A stretch of 64,000 bases of DNA from Burkholderiales bacterium (GTDB lineage: Bacteria > Pseudomonadota > Gammaproteobacteria > Burkholderiales > Burkholderiaceae_C), in the NCBI GenBank assembly GCA_021732385.1, contig JAKFVA010000013.1, positions 49,887-113,886 on the forward strand, read 5' to 3'. Within the stretch, counting starts at the first letter, position 1. Each line of letters begins with the position of its first letter. The translations under genes and the position numbers were made by a program. Positions 1 through 8,428 of this stretch are shown piece after piece. The notes beneath the pieces are model-generated. The model was not told where the DNA came from. It saw only the letters and a list, made by a program, of their open reading frames with translations, and ran no database searches.

Positions 1-340
1 CGAAGCGTATGAAGAAGTGGGGCTGCCACCTGGCCAGGTGCGGGTGCTGGGTAGCCTACCCAAATACACCACAGGCTCGGCCTTTGTGATTACCCCTGTG
101 GTGGCGCTGGTGCCTGCTGGCTTGGCACTTGTACCCAACCCGCATGAAGTCGATGACGTGTTTGAGGTGCCATTGGCCTTTTTAATGGACCCAGCTCACC
201 ATCGCCGTCACCGTTTGCACTGGCAAGGTGTGGAGCGTGAATGGTTTTCCATGCCGCACCAGGGCGTTGGCAAAGAGCATTACATCTGGGGAGCCAGCGC
301 CGGTATGTTGCGCAACCTTTACCGCTTTTTATCCGCGTAG
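1..340 (+). CDS. Nudix hydrolase, CoA pyrophosphatase-like (C-terminal part)
   Basis: The reading frame is open from the left edge and stops at 338-340, so the N-terminus lies outside the window. The first visible residues, EAYEEVGL, match the second half of a Nudix box (REx2EExGx). What follows (PKYTTGSAFVITPVVALV, then a hydrophobic C-terminus ending NLYRFLSA) resembles the CoA pyrophosphatase branch (NudL/YeaB), which cleaves CoA to phosphopantetheine and 3',5'-ADP. The next gene begins 45 bases downstream on the same strand. The family call is fairly firm. The substrate is inferred from family resemblance only. Confidence 0.75.
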   Translation, partial: EAYEEVGLPPGQVRVLGSLPKYTTGSAFVITPVVALVPAGLALVPNPHEVDDVFEVPLAFLMDPAHHRRHRLHWQGVEREWFSMPHQGVGKEHYIWGASAGMLRNLYRFLSA

Positions 341-384
341 TTGGCTTGACGCGGCTCAAGCTGGCCGCCCGCTATCATTGCCGC

Positions 385-1425
385 ATGAGCTTTTTTGCCA
401 TCTTGTTTGCCTTGCTGCTGGAGCAGGTTAGGCCCTTGGCGCGCGGTAACCTGATTCACGGGAGCCTGCGCATATGGGTACGCTGGATCAGCAACAATTT
501 TGATACGGGCAAGCCCTATCACGCTTGGTTGGCCTGGGCGCTGGCCACGCTTGGTCCGTCACTGGTGACCTTGACGGTGCACCTGTTGTTGCTCACTTGG
601 GCTGGTTTGTTTTTTGCCATGCTCTGGAGTGTGGCTGTGTTGTATGCGGCTCTGGGATTTAGGCAGTTCAGCCACCACTTCACTGATATCCGCGATTCAT
701 TGCACGCCGCAGATGAGGTGCGAGCCCGCCAGCAACTGGCGCAGTGGCAGCAAGTTGATGCGGCGGATTTGCCGCGCAGCGAGATCGTGCGCCACGTTAT
801 CGAGTATTCAGTTCTGGCGGCGCATCGGCACGTATTTGGCGTGCTGGGCTGGTTTTCAATTTTGGCTGCACTTGGGCTGGGGCCTACTGGTGCGGTGCTG
901 TTCCGCCTGGCTGAATTTGCCTCGCGCTACTGGAGCGCACGTCCTTTGGCTACTCAACCCGTGGCCCAACAGGCGGTGCAGCATCCTTCAAGTGCAGCAC
1001 TCCAATTGGTTGCTGCCAAGGCCTGGCTGGTGATTGACTGGCTGCCTGCGCGCATGACGGCGCTGGGGTTTGCCGTCATGGGCAGTTTTGAGGAAGCCAT
1101 TGACGCCTGGCGCCACTACGCACAGCGCTTTCCCAATGACAACGATGGCGTGATTTTGGCTGCCACTTCGGGCGCAGTGAATGTGCGGTTGGGAGGCGAG
1201 GCGCTTAAGGCCGCCGCAACGAGTTTTTCGCCCGGCAGTAGCCAAGGCTTTCAAGCCAGCAGCGGGCTGGAGCAACCGGCCGCGCCTTGGGCGGCCACGC
1301 CTTCTACGCCAGGGCGCGAGCCCGAATTGGCGCACCTGCGCAGCATTGTGGGCCTGGTCTGGCGTTCGGTGGTGATGTGGATGGTGCTGTTGGCGTTGCT
1401 CACGCTGGCGCGTTTGATCGGCTGA
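385..1425 (+). CDS. CobD/CbiB-family membrane protein
   Basis: The 346-residue protein begins MSFFAILFALLLEQVRPL, the usual opening of the CobD/CbiB-like (AmpE-like) family. The frame is open further upstream to 241, but that stretch overlaps the Nudix gene and lacks family character, so the ATG at 385 is chosen. Hydrophobic segments occur near residues 1-15, 50-95, 150-175 and at the extreme C-terminus. The family is annotated for adenosylcobinamide-phosphate synthesis, but stand-alone copies in Burkholderiales are not tied to cobalamin operons, and no other cob gene is present here. The function is therefore uncertain. It is transcribed convergently with rsgA. Confidence 0.7.
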   Translation: MSFFAILFALLLEQVRPLARGNLIHGSLRIWVRWISNNFDTGKPYHAWLAWALATLGPSLVTLTVHLLLLTWAGLFFAMLWSVAVLYAALGFRQFSHHFTDIRDSLHAADEVRARQQLAQWQQVDAADLPRSEIVRHVIEYSVLAAHRHVFGVLGWFSILAALGLGPTGAVLFRLAEFASRYWSARPLATQPVAQQAVQHPSSAALQLVAAKAWLVIDWLPARMTALGFAVMGSFEEAIDAWRHYAQRFPNDNDGVILAATSGAVNVRLGGEALKAAATSFSPGSSQGFQASSGLEQPAAPWAATPSTPGREPELAHLRSIVGLVWRSVVMWMVLLALLTLARLIG

Positions 1426-1462
1426 GCCACATCGATCACAGGCGCGTCATACCGCTACCGTA

Positions 1463-2371
1463 TCAATAGCGGCTTTGCGACAACTCGGCAAATAACTCGC
1501 TGTAAATTCTGTAGCGCGATGCACTTATTTTGCCTTCGTTGGCAATTGTTTGAATATGTGGAATCACGCCACACCCTGGCTCATGCAAATGTGTGCAGTT
1601 ATAGAACTTGCATTGCGCCACCAATGCGGCAAAGTCAGGCATGCAGGCCGCCAGTTGCATGGGTTCGATGTGGTGCAAGCCAAATTCCTGAAAACCGGGC
1701 GAGTCAATCAAGCCGGTGGTTTTGGCACTGTCCACCCAATACCAACGGCTGCTAGTCGTGGTGTGCTTGCCAGAGTTGAGGGCAGTTGAGATTTCCTGGG
1801 TAAAGGCTTTGGCTTGCGGTACCAGCAGATTGGTCAAGCTGCTTTTGCCACTACCCGATGGCCCCAGCAGCAAGGTAGCTTTGCCAACCAGCAAGCGGGT
1901 CAGTTCAGCCAGCGCCGCCTCGGGCTGGGTGCGAATCGACAGTCCATGTACCTGGTAGCCCATGGCGCGATAGGGCGCCAGTCGCGCCATCGCGCGTTCA
2001 AACGGTAGGGGTAAATCGCTCTTATTGAGCACAATCACTGGCGCAATACGCTCGGCTTCAGCGGCAATCAGGCTGCGTGCCAACTGACTTTCAGAAAATT
2101 CCGGCTCTGCCGCCACCAATACCAGCACCTGATCTAAATTGGCGGCAAAGGCCTTGGTGCGCACCTCGTCCTGGCGGTAGAAGCAATTGCGGCGTGGTTC
2201 TATTTTTTCAATCGTGCCTTCGTCTTGCGAAGCTAGCCATTGCACACGGTCGCCTACCAGGGGCAGGTTTTTTTTGCCGCGCGGGTGGCAAATGATTTGC
2301 TGCCCCTCGGCCGCCTCCACCACGCAATGGCGGCCATGGGTGGCCACGACCAAACCTGCTTGCAGCGTCAA
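1463..2371 (-). CDS. rsgA: Ribosome small-subunit-dependent GTPase RsgA
   Basis: RsgA is a circularly permuted GTPase that helps 30S subunit maturation. The 302-residue protein shows the expected order: an N-terminal OB-fold (about 1-75), then the G4 motif NKSDL, the G1 P-loop GPSGSGKSS, and the G3 motif DSPGF. A C-terminal zinc-finger segment follows (CKFYNC...HEPGC, about 253-268). Length and motifs are normal. It is followed on the same strand, moving upstream, by phhB and an M48 protease gene, so the three could form a minus-strand operon. A short inverted repeat (CCGCTA...TAGCGG) overlaps the stop codon region near 1454-1474. Confidence 0.95.
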   Translation of the reverse strand: MTLQAGLVVATHGRHCVVEAAEGQQIICHPRGKKNLPLVGDRVQWLASQDEGTIEKIEPRRNCFYRQDEVRTKAFAANLDQVLVLVAAEPEFSESQLARSLIAAEAERIAPVIVLNKSDLPLPFERAMARLAPYRAMGYQVHGLSIRTQPEAALAELTRLLVGKATLLLGPSGSGKSSLTNLLVPQAKAFTQEISTALNSGKHTTTSSRWYWVDSAKTTGLIDSPGFQEFGLHHIEPMQLAACMPDFAALVAQCKFYNCTHLHEPGCGVIPHIQTIANEGKISASRYRIYSELFAELSQSRY

Positions 2372-2398
2372 GCGCGGCTCCCAGATCGTTGGGTTAAA

Positions 2399-2734
2399 TC
2401 AAGCCAGCAGAGCATCAATTTGCGCTGCACAGGCAAAGTCGTGCCCTGACAAACCTTGAATATCGTGGCTGTTGTAGCGCACGGTGCATTCACGGTAAGT
2501 CACCATCAGACTTGGGTGATGGTTTTGTGTGTGCGCTACAAAAGCCACCGCGTTGACAAATGCCAGGGTTTCAAAATAGTTGTTGAATACGCAGGTTTTC
2601 TCAATGGCCACGTCTTGCCCATCACCGATCAGCTTCCAGTCAACTAGTTGAGCCAGTTTTGCTACTACTTCGGCTGCGTTTAGTGCGCGCTGCATTTGCG
2701 CAGACGGCACTTCAGGGTTAAAAATCGAGTTCAT
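2399..2734 (-). CDS. phhB: 4a-hydroxytetrahydrobiopterin dehydratase (pterin carbinolamine dehydratase)
   Basis: The 111-residue protein carries the compact PCD fold signature: FxNyFeTLAFVNAVAFVAHTQNHHP, where the paired histidines are the usual active-site residues, followed by a conserved Tyr/Arg region and a C-terminal Gly-Leu-Ser. The family dehydrates 4a-carbinolamine tetrahydropterin, regenerating the cofactor of aromatic amino acid hydroxylases. No phenylalanine hydroxylase gene lies in the window. Its start codon overlaps the stop of the M48 protease gene by four bases (ATGA at 2731-2734), indicating translational coupling. Confidence 0.9.
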   Translation of the reverse strand: MNSIFNPEVPSAQMQRALNAAEVVAKLAQLVDWKLIGDGQDVAIEKTCVFNNYFETLAFVNAVAFVAHTQNHHPSLMVTYRECTVRYNSHDIQGLSGHDFACAAQIDALLA

Positions 2735-4023
2735 CCAACCGAGCCGGGCAGTGCAATCGCCTGCATGCGTGCCAACCGCTCAGCGGCACTGGGGTGCGAG
2801 TAGTAAAACTTCACAAACAAGGGGTCGGGCGTTAGTGTGCTGGCGTTGTCTTCATAGAGCTTGAGCAAGGCAGCGCTCAAATGCTGCGCGCTGGTTTGCG
2901 CCACTGCAAAAGCGTCGGCCTGAAATTCGTCGCGCCTGGAGCTAAGGGCCATCAAAGGGGAGACAAAGAAGGTAAACAACGGCAGCGCCAACATGAACAG
3001 CAGCAGCGCTAGCGCGTCGTTGGCGCCGCCTGCCAGTTGTGGCTGCACGCCCAAGCCGGTGTAAAACCACACTTGGCCTGAGAGCCAGCCAAGCAAAGCA
3101 AAGCCCAGAAGGCTCAAGCCAAACAAACCCAGCATGCGTTTGATGATGTGCTTGTGCTTGAAGTGACCCAACTCATGTGCCAACACAGCATCCACCTCGA
3201 GTGGTGACAGGCGTGCCAGCAGGGTGTCAAAAAAAACTACCCGTTTGGCCGCACCAAAACCGGTGAAGTAGGCATTGGCGTGGGCGCTGCGCTTGCTGCC
3301 GTCCATCACAAATAGCCCTTTGGCGGCAAAGCCGCAGCGCTGCATCAGTGCCGTCACGCGCGCTTTTAAGGTTTCATCTTCGAGCGGTTTGAACTGGTTG
3401 AACAGCGGCGCAATCACTGTGGGATAAAGCACCAGCATGAGCAAGCTAAAGCCGGTCCATGCACCCCATGCCCACAGCCACCAGGCGTTACCTGCAGCGC
3501 CCATGAGCCACAACACCAGTGCAGCAACTGGCAACCCCAGGAGTGAACCGACGAGCGTGGATTTAGCCAAGTCTTGCAGCCACAGAGATGGCGTGGTCTT
3601 GTTAAAGCCAAAGCGTTGCTCCACCACAAAGGTTTGGTACAAGCTAAAGGGTAGGTCGAGAAGGCTGCTAATTACGACAAAGGCGGCCAGCAGGGCCAAT
3701 TGCTGCCCCATGCCGGCACCCAGCCAGGCGAGCAAACTTTGGTTCAGTGCGTCTAGGCCACCCAGCAGCGTCCAGCCAAGCAAAACCACGGTGCCAAAGG
3801 CCAGTTCCAGCACGCCCAGGCGTGATTTGGTGAGCGTGTAATCTGCGGCTTTCTGGTGTGCGGACAGGCTGATGGTGTGGGCAAACGCTGCAGGCACCAC
3901 GGCGCGGTGCCGCGCTACATGGCGAATCTGGCGCGAGGTCAGGTACAAGCGCGTCATCACGCCAGCTAACAGCACGGCGGCAAAAAGCAAGGTCCACACA
4001 GAAGAAGTGTTCAAAGCAGTCAT
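2731..4023 (-). CDS. M48-family zinc metalloprotease (Ste24-like)
   Basis: The 430-residue membrane protein has an N-terminal Ste24 (CAAX protease 1-like) membrane domain followed by the M48 catalytic domain. The zinc motif HELGH is at about residues 283-287, and the third ligand region EFQAD is at about 362-366. Several hydrophobic segments flank the motifs, as in Ste24/HtpX-type enzymes. In bacteria such proteins act in membrane protein quality control; prenyl-protein processing is not expected. It is the promoter-proximal gene of an apparent M48-phhB-rsgA minus-strand group and is divergent from orn, with 35 bases between the starts. Confidence 0.9.
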   Translation of the reverse strand: MTALNTSSVWTLLFAAVLLAGVMTRLYLTSRQIRHVARHRAVVPAAFAHTISLSAHQKAADYTLTKSRLGVLELAFGTVVLLGWTLLGGLDALNQSLLAWLGAGMGQQLALLAAFVVISSLLDLPFSLYQTFVVEQRFGFNKTTPSLWLQDLAKSTLVGSLLGLPVAALVLWLMGAAGNAWWLWAWGAWTGFSLLMLVLYPTVIAPLFNQFKPLEDETLKARVTALMQRCGFAAKGLFVMDGSKRSAHANAYFTGFGAAKRVVFFDTLLARLSPLEVDAVLAHELGHFKHKHIIKRMLGLFGLSLLGFALLGWLSGQVWFYTGLGVQPQLAGGANDALALLLFMLALPLFTFFVSPLMALSSRRDEFQADAFAVAQTSAQHLSAALLKLYEDNASTLTPDPLFVKFYYSHPSAAERLARMQAIALPGSVG

Positions 4024-4058
4024 GCAGATAAGTTTAGGGCATAAGCGAGAATGCCTTG

Positions 4059-4658
4059 ATGCAAGACACTGCCAACCCCGTGAACCCTGCGCCCATTGCG
4101 ACGCTGGCCAAATCTGATCAGAACCTGGTGTGGATCGACTGCGAAATGACGGGCTTGAATCCCGACGCCGCCGAGGCCTCTGATCGCTTGCTGGAGATTG
4201 CCGTCATCGTGACCGGTCCGCAATTGACGCCGCGCATTGAAGGCCCGGTGCTGGTGATTCACCAGAGCGACGCGCAACTCGACAAGATGGACGCCTGGAA
4301 CAAGGGCACGCACGGCAAAAGCGGACTGATCGACAAAGTCAAAACCTCCAGCTTGACAGAGGCGCAGGCCGAGGCGCAGTTGCTGGCCTTCATCAAAGTC
4401 TATGTGCCCAAGGGCCAGTCACCGCTGTGCGGCAATACCATCAGCCAGGACCGGCGGTTTTTGGTCAAGTACATGCCGCAGCTCGAGTCTTACCTGCATT
4501 ACCGCAACCTGGATGTGAGCACGCTCAAGGAATTGGCCAAGCGCTGGCGACCCGAGGTCTATTCGGCCTTCAAAAAGCGGCAATTGCACACGGCGTTGGC
4601 TGATGTGCATGAATCGATTGACGAGTTGGAGCACTACCGCACCCATTTTTTGAAATAA
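4059..4658 (+). CDS. orn: Oligoribonuclease
   Basis: Orn degrades 2-5 nt RNA, and linear pGpG, to mononucleotides. All DEDDh motifs are visible: WIDCEMTGL (Exo I), [10 protein letters not shown] (Exo II) and [18 protein letters not shown] (Exo III). I start at the ATG at 4059; an in-frame TTG lies directly before it at 4056. The protein is 199 residues, slightly longer than typical (about 180) because of a short N-terminal extension before the first motif. The gene is divergent from the M48 protease gene, so both promoters must fit in or around a 35-bp gap. Confidence 0.96.
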   Translation: MQDTANPVNPAPIATLAKSDQNLVWIDCEMTGLNPDAAEASDRLLEIAVIVTGPQLTPRIEGPVLVIHQSDAQLDKMDAWNKGTHGKSGLIDKVKTSSLTEAQAEAQLLAFIKVYVPKGQSPLCGNTISQDRRFLVKYMPQLESYLHYRNLDVSTLKELAKRWRPEVYSAFKKRQLHTALADVHESIDELEHYRTHFLK

Positions 4659-4700
4659 GTGCCGTAAATAGGGGTTGATTGAAAGAAATGCCGTGGTAAT

Positions 4701-4718
4701 GTGACAAACATGTGTCAC
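4701..4718. promoter_or_regulatory. Inverted repeat between orn and the CFA synthase gene
   Basis: GTGACA-N6-TGTCAC forms a perfect 6-bp inverted repeat in the 191-bp gap, 132 bases before the synthase start. It could be an operator or a hairpin. Spacing does not fit a CRP/FNR site (TGTGA-N6-TCACA). No T-run follows directly, so a simple terminator for orn is less likely. Confidence 0.3.
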
Positions 4719-4849
4719 CAGTCACACCCTTTTTACCAATAACAAAAAATCGCGTCAAAACGGCACGGCTTTGTTGCCATACGCCGCCTTTTGGGCTTCG
4801 TTGTTCATACAGCGGGCACTGAATCCGACGCCAACACGCCAACTCTGCA

Positions 4850-6148
4850 ATGAACACATTCACATCCGTTTCTGGCACTGTTCGCTCGGGCTTGCTGGGC
4901 AAGTTGGGTCAGCGCCTGGAGGCGCTTCCCGTACCTGCTGCCTTGCGCTTGCCTGGAGGCGATTTGATTGGCCCATCCAACGCCCGGGTAGTCCTGGGGT
5001 TTTCAGACTGGGGCTGCGCCAAGGCCCTGATGCTCGGGCAGATTGGCGTGCTGGCCGACCATTTTGTAGCTGGCCGCTTTGACCTGGAGCGCGGCTCGAT
5101 GCGCGACTTCATGGAGGTGGTGGCGGCCCTGGTGGTGGGCGACCCGATCCAGAACAACCTGTCTTTTCTGGGCCGCTGCTTTCAGACCCTACGCTCCATG
5201 TCGCGCCACACGCTGGCGCGCGACGCCGGGCAAATCAGCTTTCACTACGATGTGTCCGACGACTTTTACGCACTGTGGCTCGATCCGCGCCGGGTCTATT
5301 CATGCGCCTATTTCCGCGCCTCAGACCTGAGCCTGGCGCAGGCGCAAGAGGCCAAGCTCGACCATATTTGCCGCAAGCTGCTGCTCAAGCCGGGCCAGCG
5401 TTTTCTGGATGTGGGCGCCGGTTGGGGTGGCCTGCTGCTGTGGGCGGCCGAGCATTACGGCGTGGACGCCACCGGTATCACGCTGTCGCGCAACCAGCAT
5501 GCGCATGTGAACCGATTGATCGAGCAAAAAGGGCTGTCGGGGCGCGTGCGCATGGAGCTGCTCGACTACCGCCTGCTTGATGAAAGCCAGCCGTATGACC
5601 GTATTGCCTCGGTGGGCATGTACGAGCATGTGGGGCGCATCCATCTGAGCGCTTATTTCAGCAAGATGGCGCGCCTGCTCAAACCGGGTGGCCTCATCAT
5701 GAACCATGGCATTACCTCGGCGGGCCTGGACAATGCCGAGGTAGGGGCCGGCATGTCAGACTTTATTGAAAAATACATTTTCCCGGGCGGCGAGCTGACC
5801 CACATTAGTCACGCGCTCAACCGGCTGGCCCAGGGCGGACTTGAAATGGTGGACACCGAAAACCTGCGCCCGCATTACGCGCGCACCTTGTGGGCTTGGT
5901 CGGATGCGCTGGAAGCGCAGTTGGGTCAGGCACTGAATGTGTTGTCGCAAGCCACCGACGCGCAGCGCGGCAGTGAAACCGTGCGCGCCTACCGGCTTTA
6001 CCTGGCCGGTTGTGCCATGGCTTTTGAGCAAGGCTGGCTGTCGCTGCACCAGGTGCTGGCCAGCCGCAACGACGGAAACTCGGCCAACGGCGCCATGCGC
6101 GGTGCCCAAAGTGATTACCCGTTCAATCGCGAATACATTTACCGCTGA
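4850..6148 (+). CDS. Cyclopropane-fatty-acyl-phospholipid synthase-like methyltransferase
   Basis: The enzyme would transfer a methylene from S-adenosylmethionine to unsaturated acyl chains in membrane phospholipids. The SAM-binding motif I (FLDVGAGWGG) is near residue 185, preceded by FHYDVSDDFYALWLDP, the family's lipid-head signature. MYEHVG and the C-terminal LYLAGCAMAFEQGW are also typical. Length (432 aa) is within the family range. The substrate could be another unsaturated fatty acid modification in this broad family. It is a single gene, with its own 191-bp upstream region carrying an inverted repeat and no clear partner. Confidence 0.88.
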   Translation: MNTFTSVSGTVRSGLLGKLGQRLEALPVPAALRLPGGDLIGPSNARVVLGFSDWGCAKALMLGQIGVLADHFVAGRFDLERGSMRDFMEVVAALVVGDPIQNNLSFLGRCFQTLRSMSRHTLARDAGQISFHYDVSDDFYALWLDPRRVYSCAYFRASDLSLAQAQEAKLDHICRKLLLKPGQRFLDVGAGWGGLLLWAAEHYGVDATGITLSRNQHAHVNRLIEQKGLSGRVRMELLDYRLLDESQPYDRIASVGMYEHVGRIHLSAYFSKMARLLKPGGLIMNHGITSAGLDNAEVGAGMSDFIEKYIFPGGELTHISHALNRLAQGGLEMVDTENLRPHYARTLWAWSDALEAQLGQALNVLSQATDAQRGSETVRAYRLYLAGCAMAFEQGWLSLHQVLASRNDGNSANGAMRGAQSDYPFNREYIYR

Positions 6149-6198
6149 TAGCGCATGCTGCAATCCACGGCCTCTAGGTTAGGCGCAACAAAAAATAC

Positions 6199-6227
6199 TT
6201 GGTAAAAACCCGGATGCATGCCATAAT
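6199..6227 (+). promoter_or_regulatory. Candidate sigma-70 promoter of the DEAD-box helicase gene
   Basis: TTGGTA (6199-6204) and CATAAT (6222-6227) are separated by 17 bases, a good sigma-70 arrangement (4/6 and 5/6 matches). Transcription would begin near 6234, giving a leader of about 230 nt that starts almost exactly at a perfect stem-loop. Confidence 0.5.
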
Positions 6228-6234
6228 CTGAGAC

Positions 6235-6461
6235 TGCACTGAAAAAATCAGTGCAATTGCACATCCGCTATCACTTCAATCGCAGGTCGCGCCGCGCAGT
6301 TTGCCTTCACCAGCAAACCGGGCAGCACAAAAAGACCTGCAGCACAGAATTCCTGGGCTTGTGCCCAACTCTGAATTCAGCGCACCGTTTGATGGTTGAT
6401 GTTTTTTAACCATGAAACGGCGCCACCCAGTCAGCAGACTGGGCGTGCCTTGAAAGTACGT
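6235..6461 (+). promoter_or_regulatory. Long structured 5' leader of the helicase gene
   Basis: This fills the 313-bp gap before the helicase gene. Three stem-loops can be read directly. The first is TGCACTGA-N5-TCAGTGCA at 6235-6255. The second is TGGGC-TTGT-GCCCA at 6354-6367, nested between two GAATTC copies. The third is CCCAGTC-AGCA-GACTGGG at 6426-6443, ending 18 bases before the chosen start codon. Long leaders are known for cold-shock RNA helicase mRNAs, so autoregulation or temperature control is plausible. I do not recognise a named riboswitch or Rfam family. Confidence 0.45.
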
Positions 6462-8393
6462 ATGACCGACGCTTATGAAGCGCTGGACGATGCCTCGTCC
6501 GGCGACCTGATTTCCATTTCCTCCCCTCTGGATGTGGGGGATGCCCCAGCACCTGCCGCCGAGCCATTGGCACCCAACGGCTTTGTGAAACTGGGCCTGG
6601 CCCCCGAGCTGCTGCGCGCCATTGAAGACCTGGGCTACAACCAGCCCACCACGGTGCAGGAACAAACCATTCCGCTGGCCATGCAAGGTCTGCAAACCGA
6701 TCCCGACGCTGATGCCGATTCGAAAAGCACCAAAGCCAGCTTTGTCGATCTGATGGTCTCCAGCCAGACCGGCAGCGGCAAGACCGCCGCCTTCTTGCTG
6801 CCCGTGCTGCACACCTTGCTGATTCAGCAAGCACAAGCCGAAGCCAAAGAGCGTGCCGAGTTTGAAGCCGCCACCGTACTGGCCGCCGCCAAGGGCGAAG
6901 CGCCACCGAAACGCCCCAAGCGCAAAGACCCCACCAATGCCCGCAATTTCAGCGCCGCCACCCCCGGCGCGCTGGTGCTGTGCCCCACGCGCGAGCTGGC
7001 GCAGCAGGTGGCGCACGACGCCATCGAGCTGGTCAAGCATTGCCGCGGTCTGCGCATTGCCAACGTGGTGGGCGGCATGCCCTACCAGTTGCAAATTGCC
7101 AAGCTGCAAAACGCCAATCTGGTGGTTGCCACCCCCGGGCGTTTGCTCGACTTGCAGCGCTCGATGCAGATCAAGCTCGACCAGGTGCAATTCTTGGTGG
7201 TCGACGAAGCCGACCGCATGCTCGACCTGGGCTTCTCTGACGACCTGGCCGAAGTCAACCAGCTCACCATTGCGCGCCAGCAAACCATGATGTTCAGCGC
7301 CACTTTTGCGCCGCGCATCCAGCAGCTGGCCGCGCGCGTCATGCGCCAGCCGCGCAAGCTGCAAATTGACTCCCCGCAAGAAAGGCACGTCAATATCAAG
7401 CAGGTGCTGTTCTGGGCTGACAACTCGCAGCACAAGCGTGCCTTGCTCGACCATTGGTTGCGCGACAAAAGCATTGACCAGGCGATTGTGTTTGCCAGCA
7501 CGCAGGTGGAGTGTGATGGCCTTGCCAATGACCTACAGCAAGCCGGCTTCAGCGCTGTGGCGCTGCACGGCGCGTTGAGCCAGGGTATCCGCAACCGCCG
7601 CCTGATGGCGCTGCGCCAGGGCCAAGTACAGATTTTGGTAGCCACCGATGTAGCCTCGCGCGGCATCGACGTGCCCACCATCTCGCACGTTTTTAACTAC
7701 GGCCTGCCCATGAAAGCCGAAGACTACACCCACCGCATTGGCCGCACTGGCCGCGCAGGGCGCGATGGCCTGGCCGTGACGTTTGCCGAATTCCGCGACC
7801 GCCGCAAGATTTTCGACATTGAGGCTTACACCCAGCAGCCCATCAAGGCCGAGGTGTTGCCCGGCCTGGAGCCCAAGCAGCGCTTTCCTGAGCCTTCGCG
7901 CGCACCGCGCAGCAATGCGGGTGGCAACTTTGGCGGCGACAGCCGTGGCCGCAATGACTCGCGCGGTCGCGACGCCGCGCCACGCAATTTCGCTGGCCGT
8001 GATGCGCCGCGCTCATTTGGCAACCGCGACGCGGCCCGGCGTGACGCAGGCCCGCGTGATTTTGCTGGCCGCGAGAACAACCGCGATTTCGGCAACCGCG
8101 ACGGCGGTAACTTCCCCAGCCGTGACGGCAACCGCGGGTTCGCTGGCCGCGATGCCGGTGGGCGCGACACGGGTGGGCGTGATTTTGCAGGCCAGCCCGG
8201 CCCGGCATTTGAGCGCCAAGACCGAGGTGACCGCCCGCGCAGCTTCACCCCCGGTGCCGCGCCCAGCCGCCCGGCCTGGAGCAAAGCCCCACCTGCAGGC
8301 GCAGACCGCCGGCCCGCACCCGGCCCCAGCCGTGTGATGGTGGTGCGCGATAGCAAGCCACGCACCAGCCGCCCCGCCCGCCCGGCGCGTTAA
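6462..8393 (+). CDS. DEAD-box ATP-dependent RNA helicase, RhlE-like, with Gly-Arg-Asp-rich tail
   Basis: All superfamily 2 motifs are present: Q motif region (GYNQPTTVQEQTIP), motif I SQTGSGKT (about 100-107), PTRELA, DEAD (about 247-250), SAT (about 279), and the C-terminal HRIGRTGRAGR. An Ala/Glu/Lys-rich insertion of roughly 45 residues separates motif I from Ia. From about residue 480 the tail is low complexity with repeated GRD, FAGRD and GNRD units, a likely RNA-binding extension. The frame stays open to a TTG/ATG pair at 6396/6399, but the stem-loop at 6426-6443 and the protein's character favour ATG 6462. Predicted role: RNA remodelling in ribosome assembly or decay. Confidence 0.93.
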   Translation: MTDAYEALDDASSGDLISISSPLDVGDAPAPAAEPLAPNGFVKLGLAPELLRAIEDLGYNQPTTVQEQTIPLAMQGLQTDPDADADSKSTKASFVDLMVSSQTGSGKTAAFLLPVLHTLLIQQAQAEAKERAEFEAATVLAAAKGEAPPKRPKRKDPTNARNFSAATPGALVLCPTRELAQQVAHDAIELVKHCRGLRIANVVGGMPYQLQIAKLQNANLVVATPGRLLDLQRSMQIKLDQVQFLVVDEADRMLDLGFSDDLAEVNQLTIARQQTMMFSATFAPRIQQLAARVMRQPRKLQIDSPQERHVNIKQVLFWADNSQHKRALLDHWLRDKSIDQAIVFASTQVECDGLANDLQQAGFSAVALHGALSQGIRNRRLMALRQGQVQILVATDVASRGIDVPTISHVFNYGLPMKAEDYTHRIGRTGRAGRDGLAVTFAEFRDRRKIFDIEAYTQQPIKAEVLPGLEPKQRFPEPSRAPRSNAGGNFGGDSRGRNDSRGRDAAPRNFAGRDAPRSFGNRDAARRDAGPRDFAGRENNRDFGNRDGGNFPSRDGNRGFAGRDAGGRDTGGRDFAGQPGPAFERQDRGDRPRSFTPGAAPSRPAWSKAPPAGADRRPAPGPSRVMVVRDSKPRTSRPARPAR

Positions 8394-8403
8394 ACGCCAG
8401 TGC

Positions 8404-8428
8404 CTGGCAGCACCCGGCGTGCTGTCAG
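8404..8428. terminator. Stem-loop between convergent genes
   Basis: CTGGCAGCAC-ccggc-GTGCTGTCAG is a 10-bp stem with one G-U pair, lying between the helicase stop and the stop of the convergent dehydrogenase gene, which it overlaps. There is no T-run on either side, so it may be a 3'-end protecting hairpin and not a classical intrinsic terminator. Confidence 0.4.

Noticed and set aside
4701..4718. CRP/FNR-type site upstream of the CFA synthase gene
   Set aside because: The half-sites are not spaced as TGTGA-N6-TCACA or TTGAT-N4-ATCAA. It is kept only as an undefined inverted repeat.
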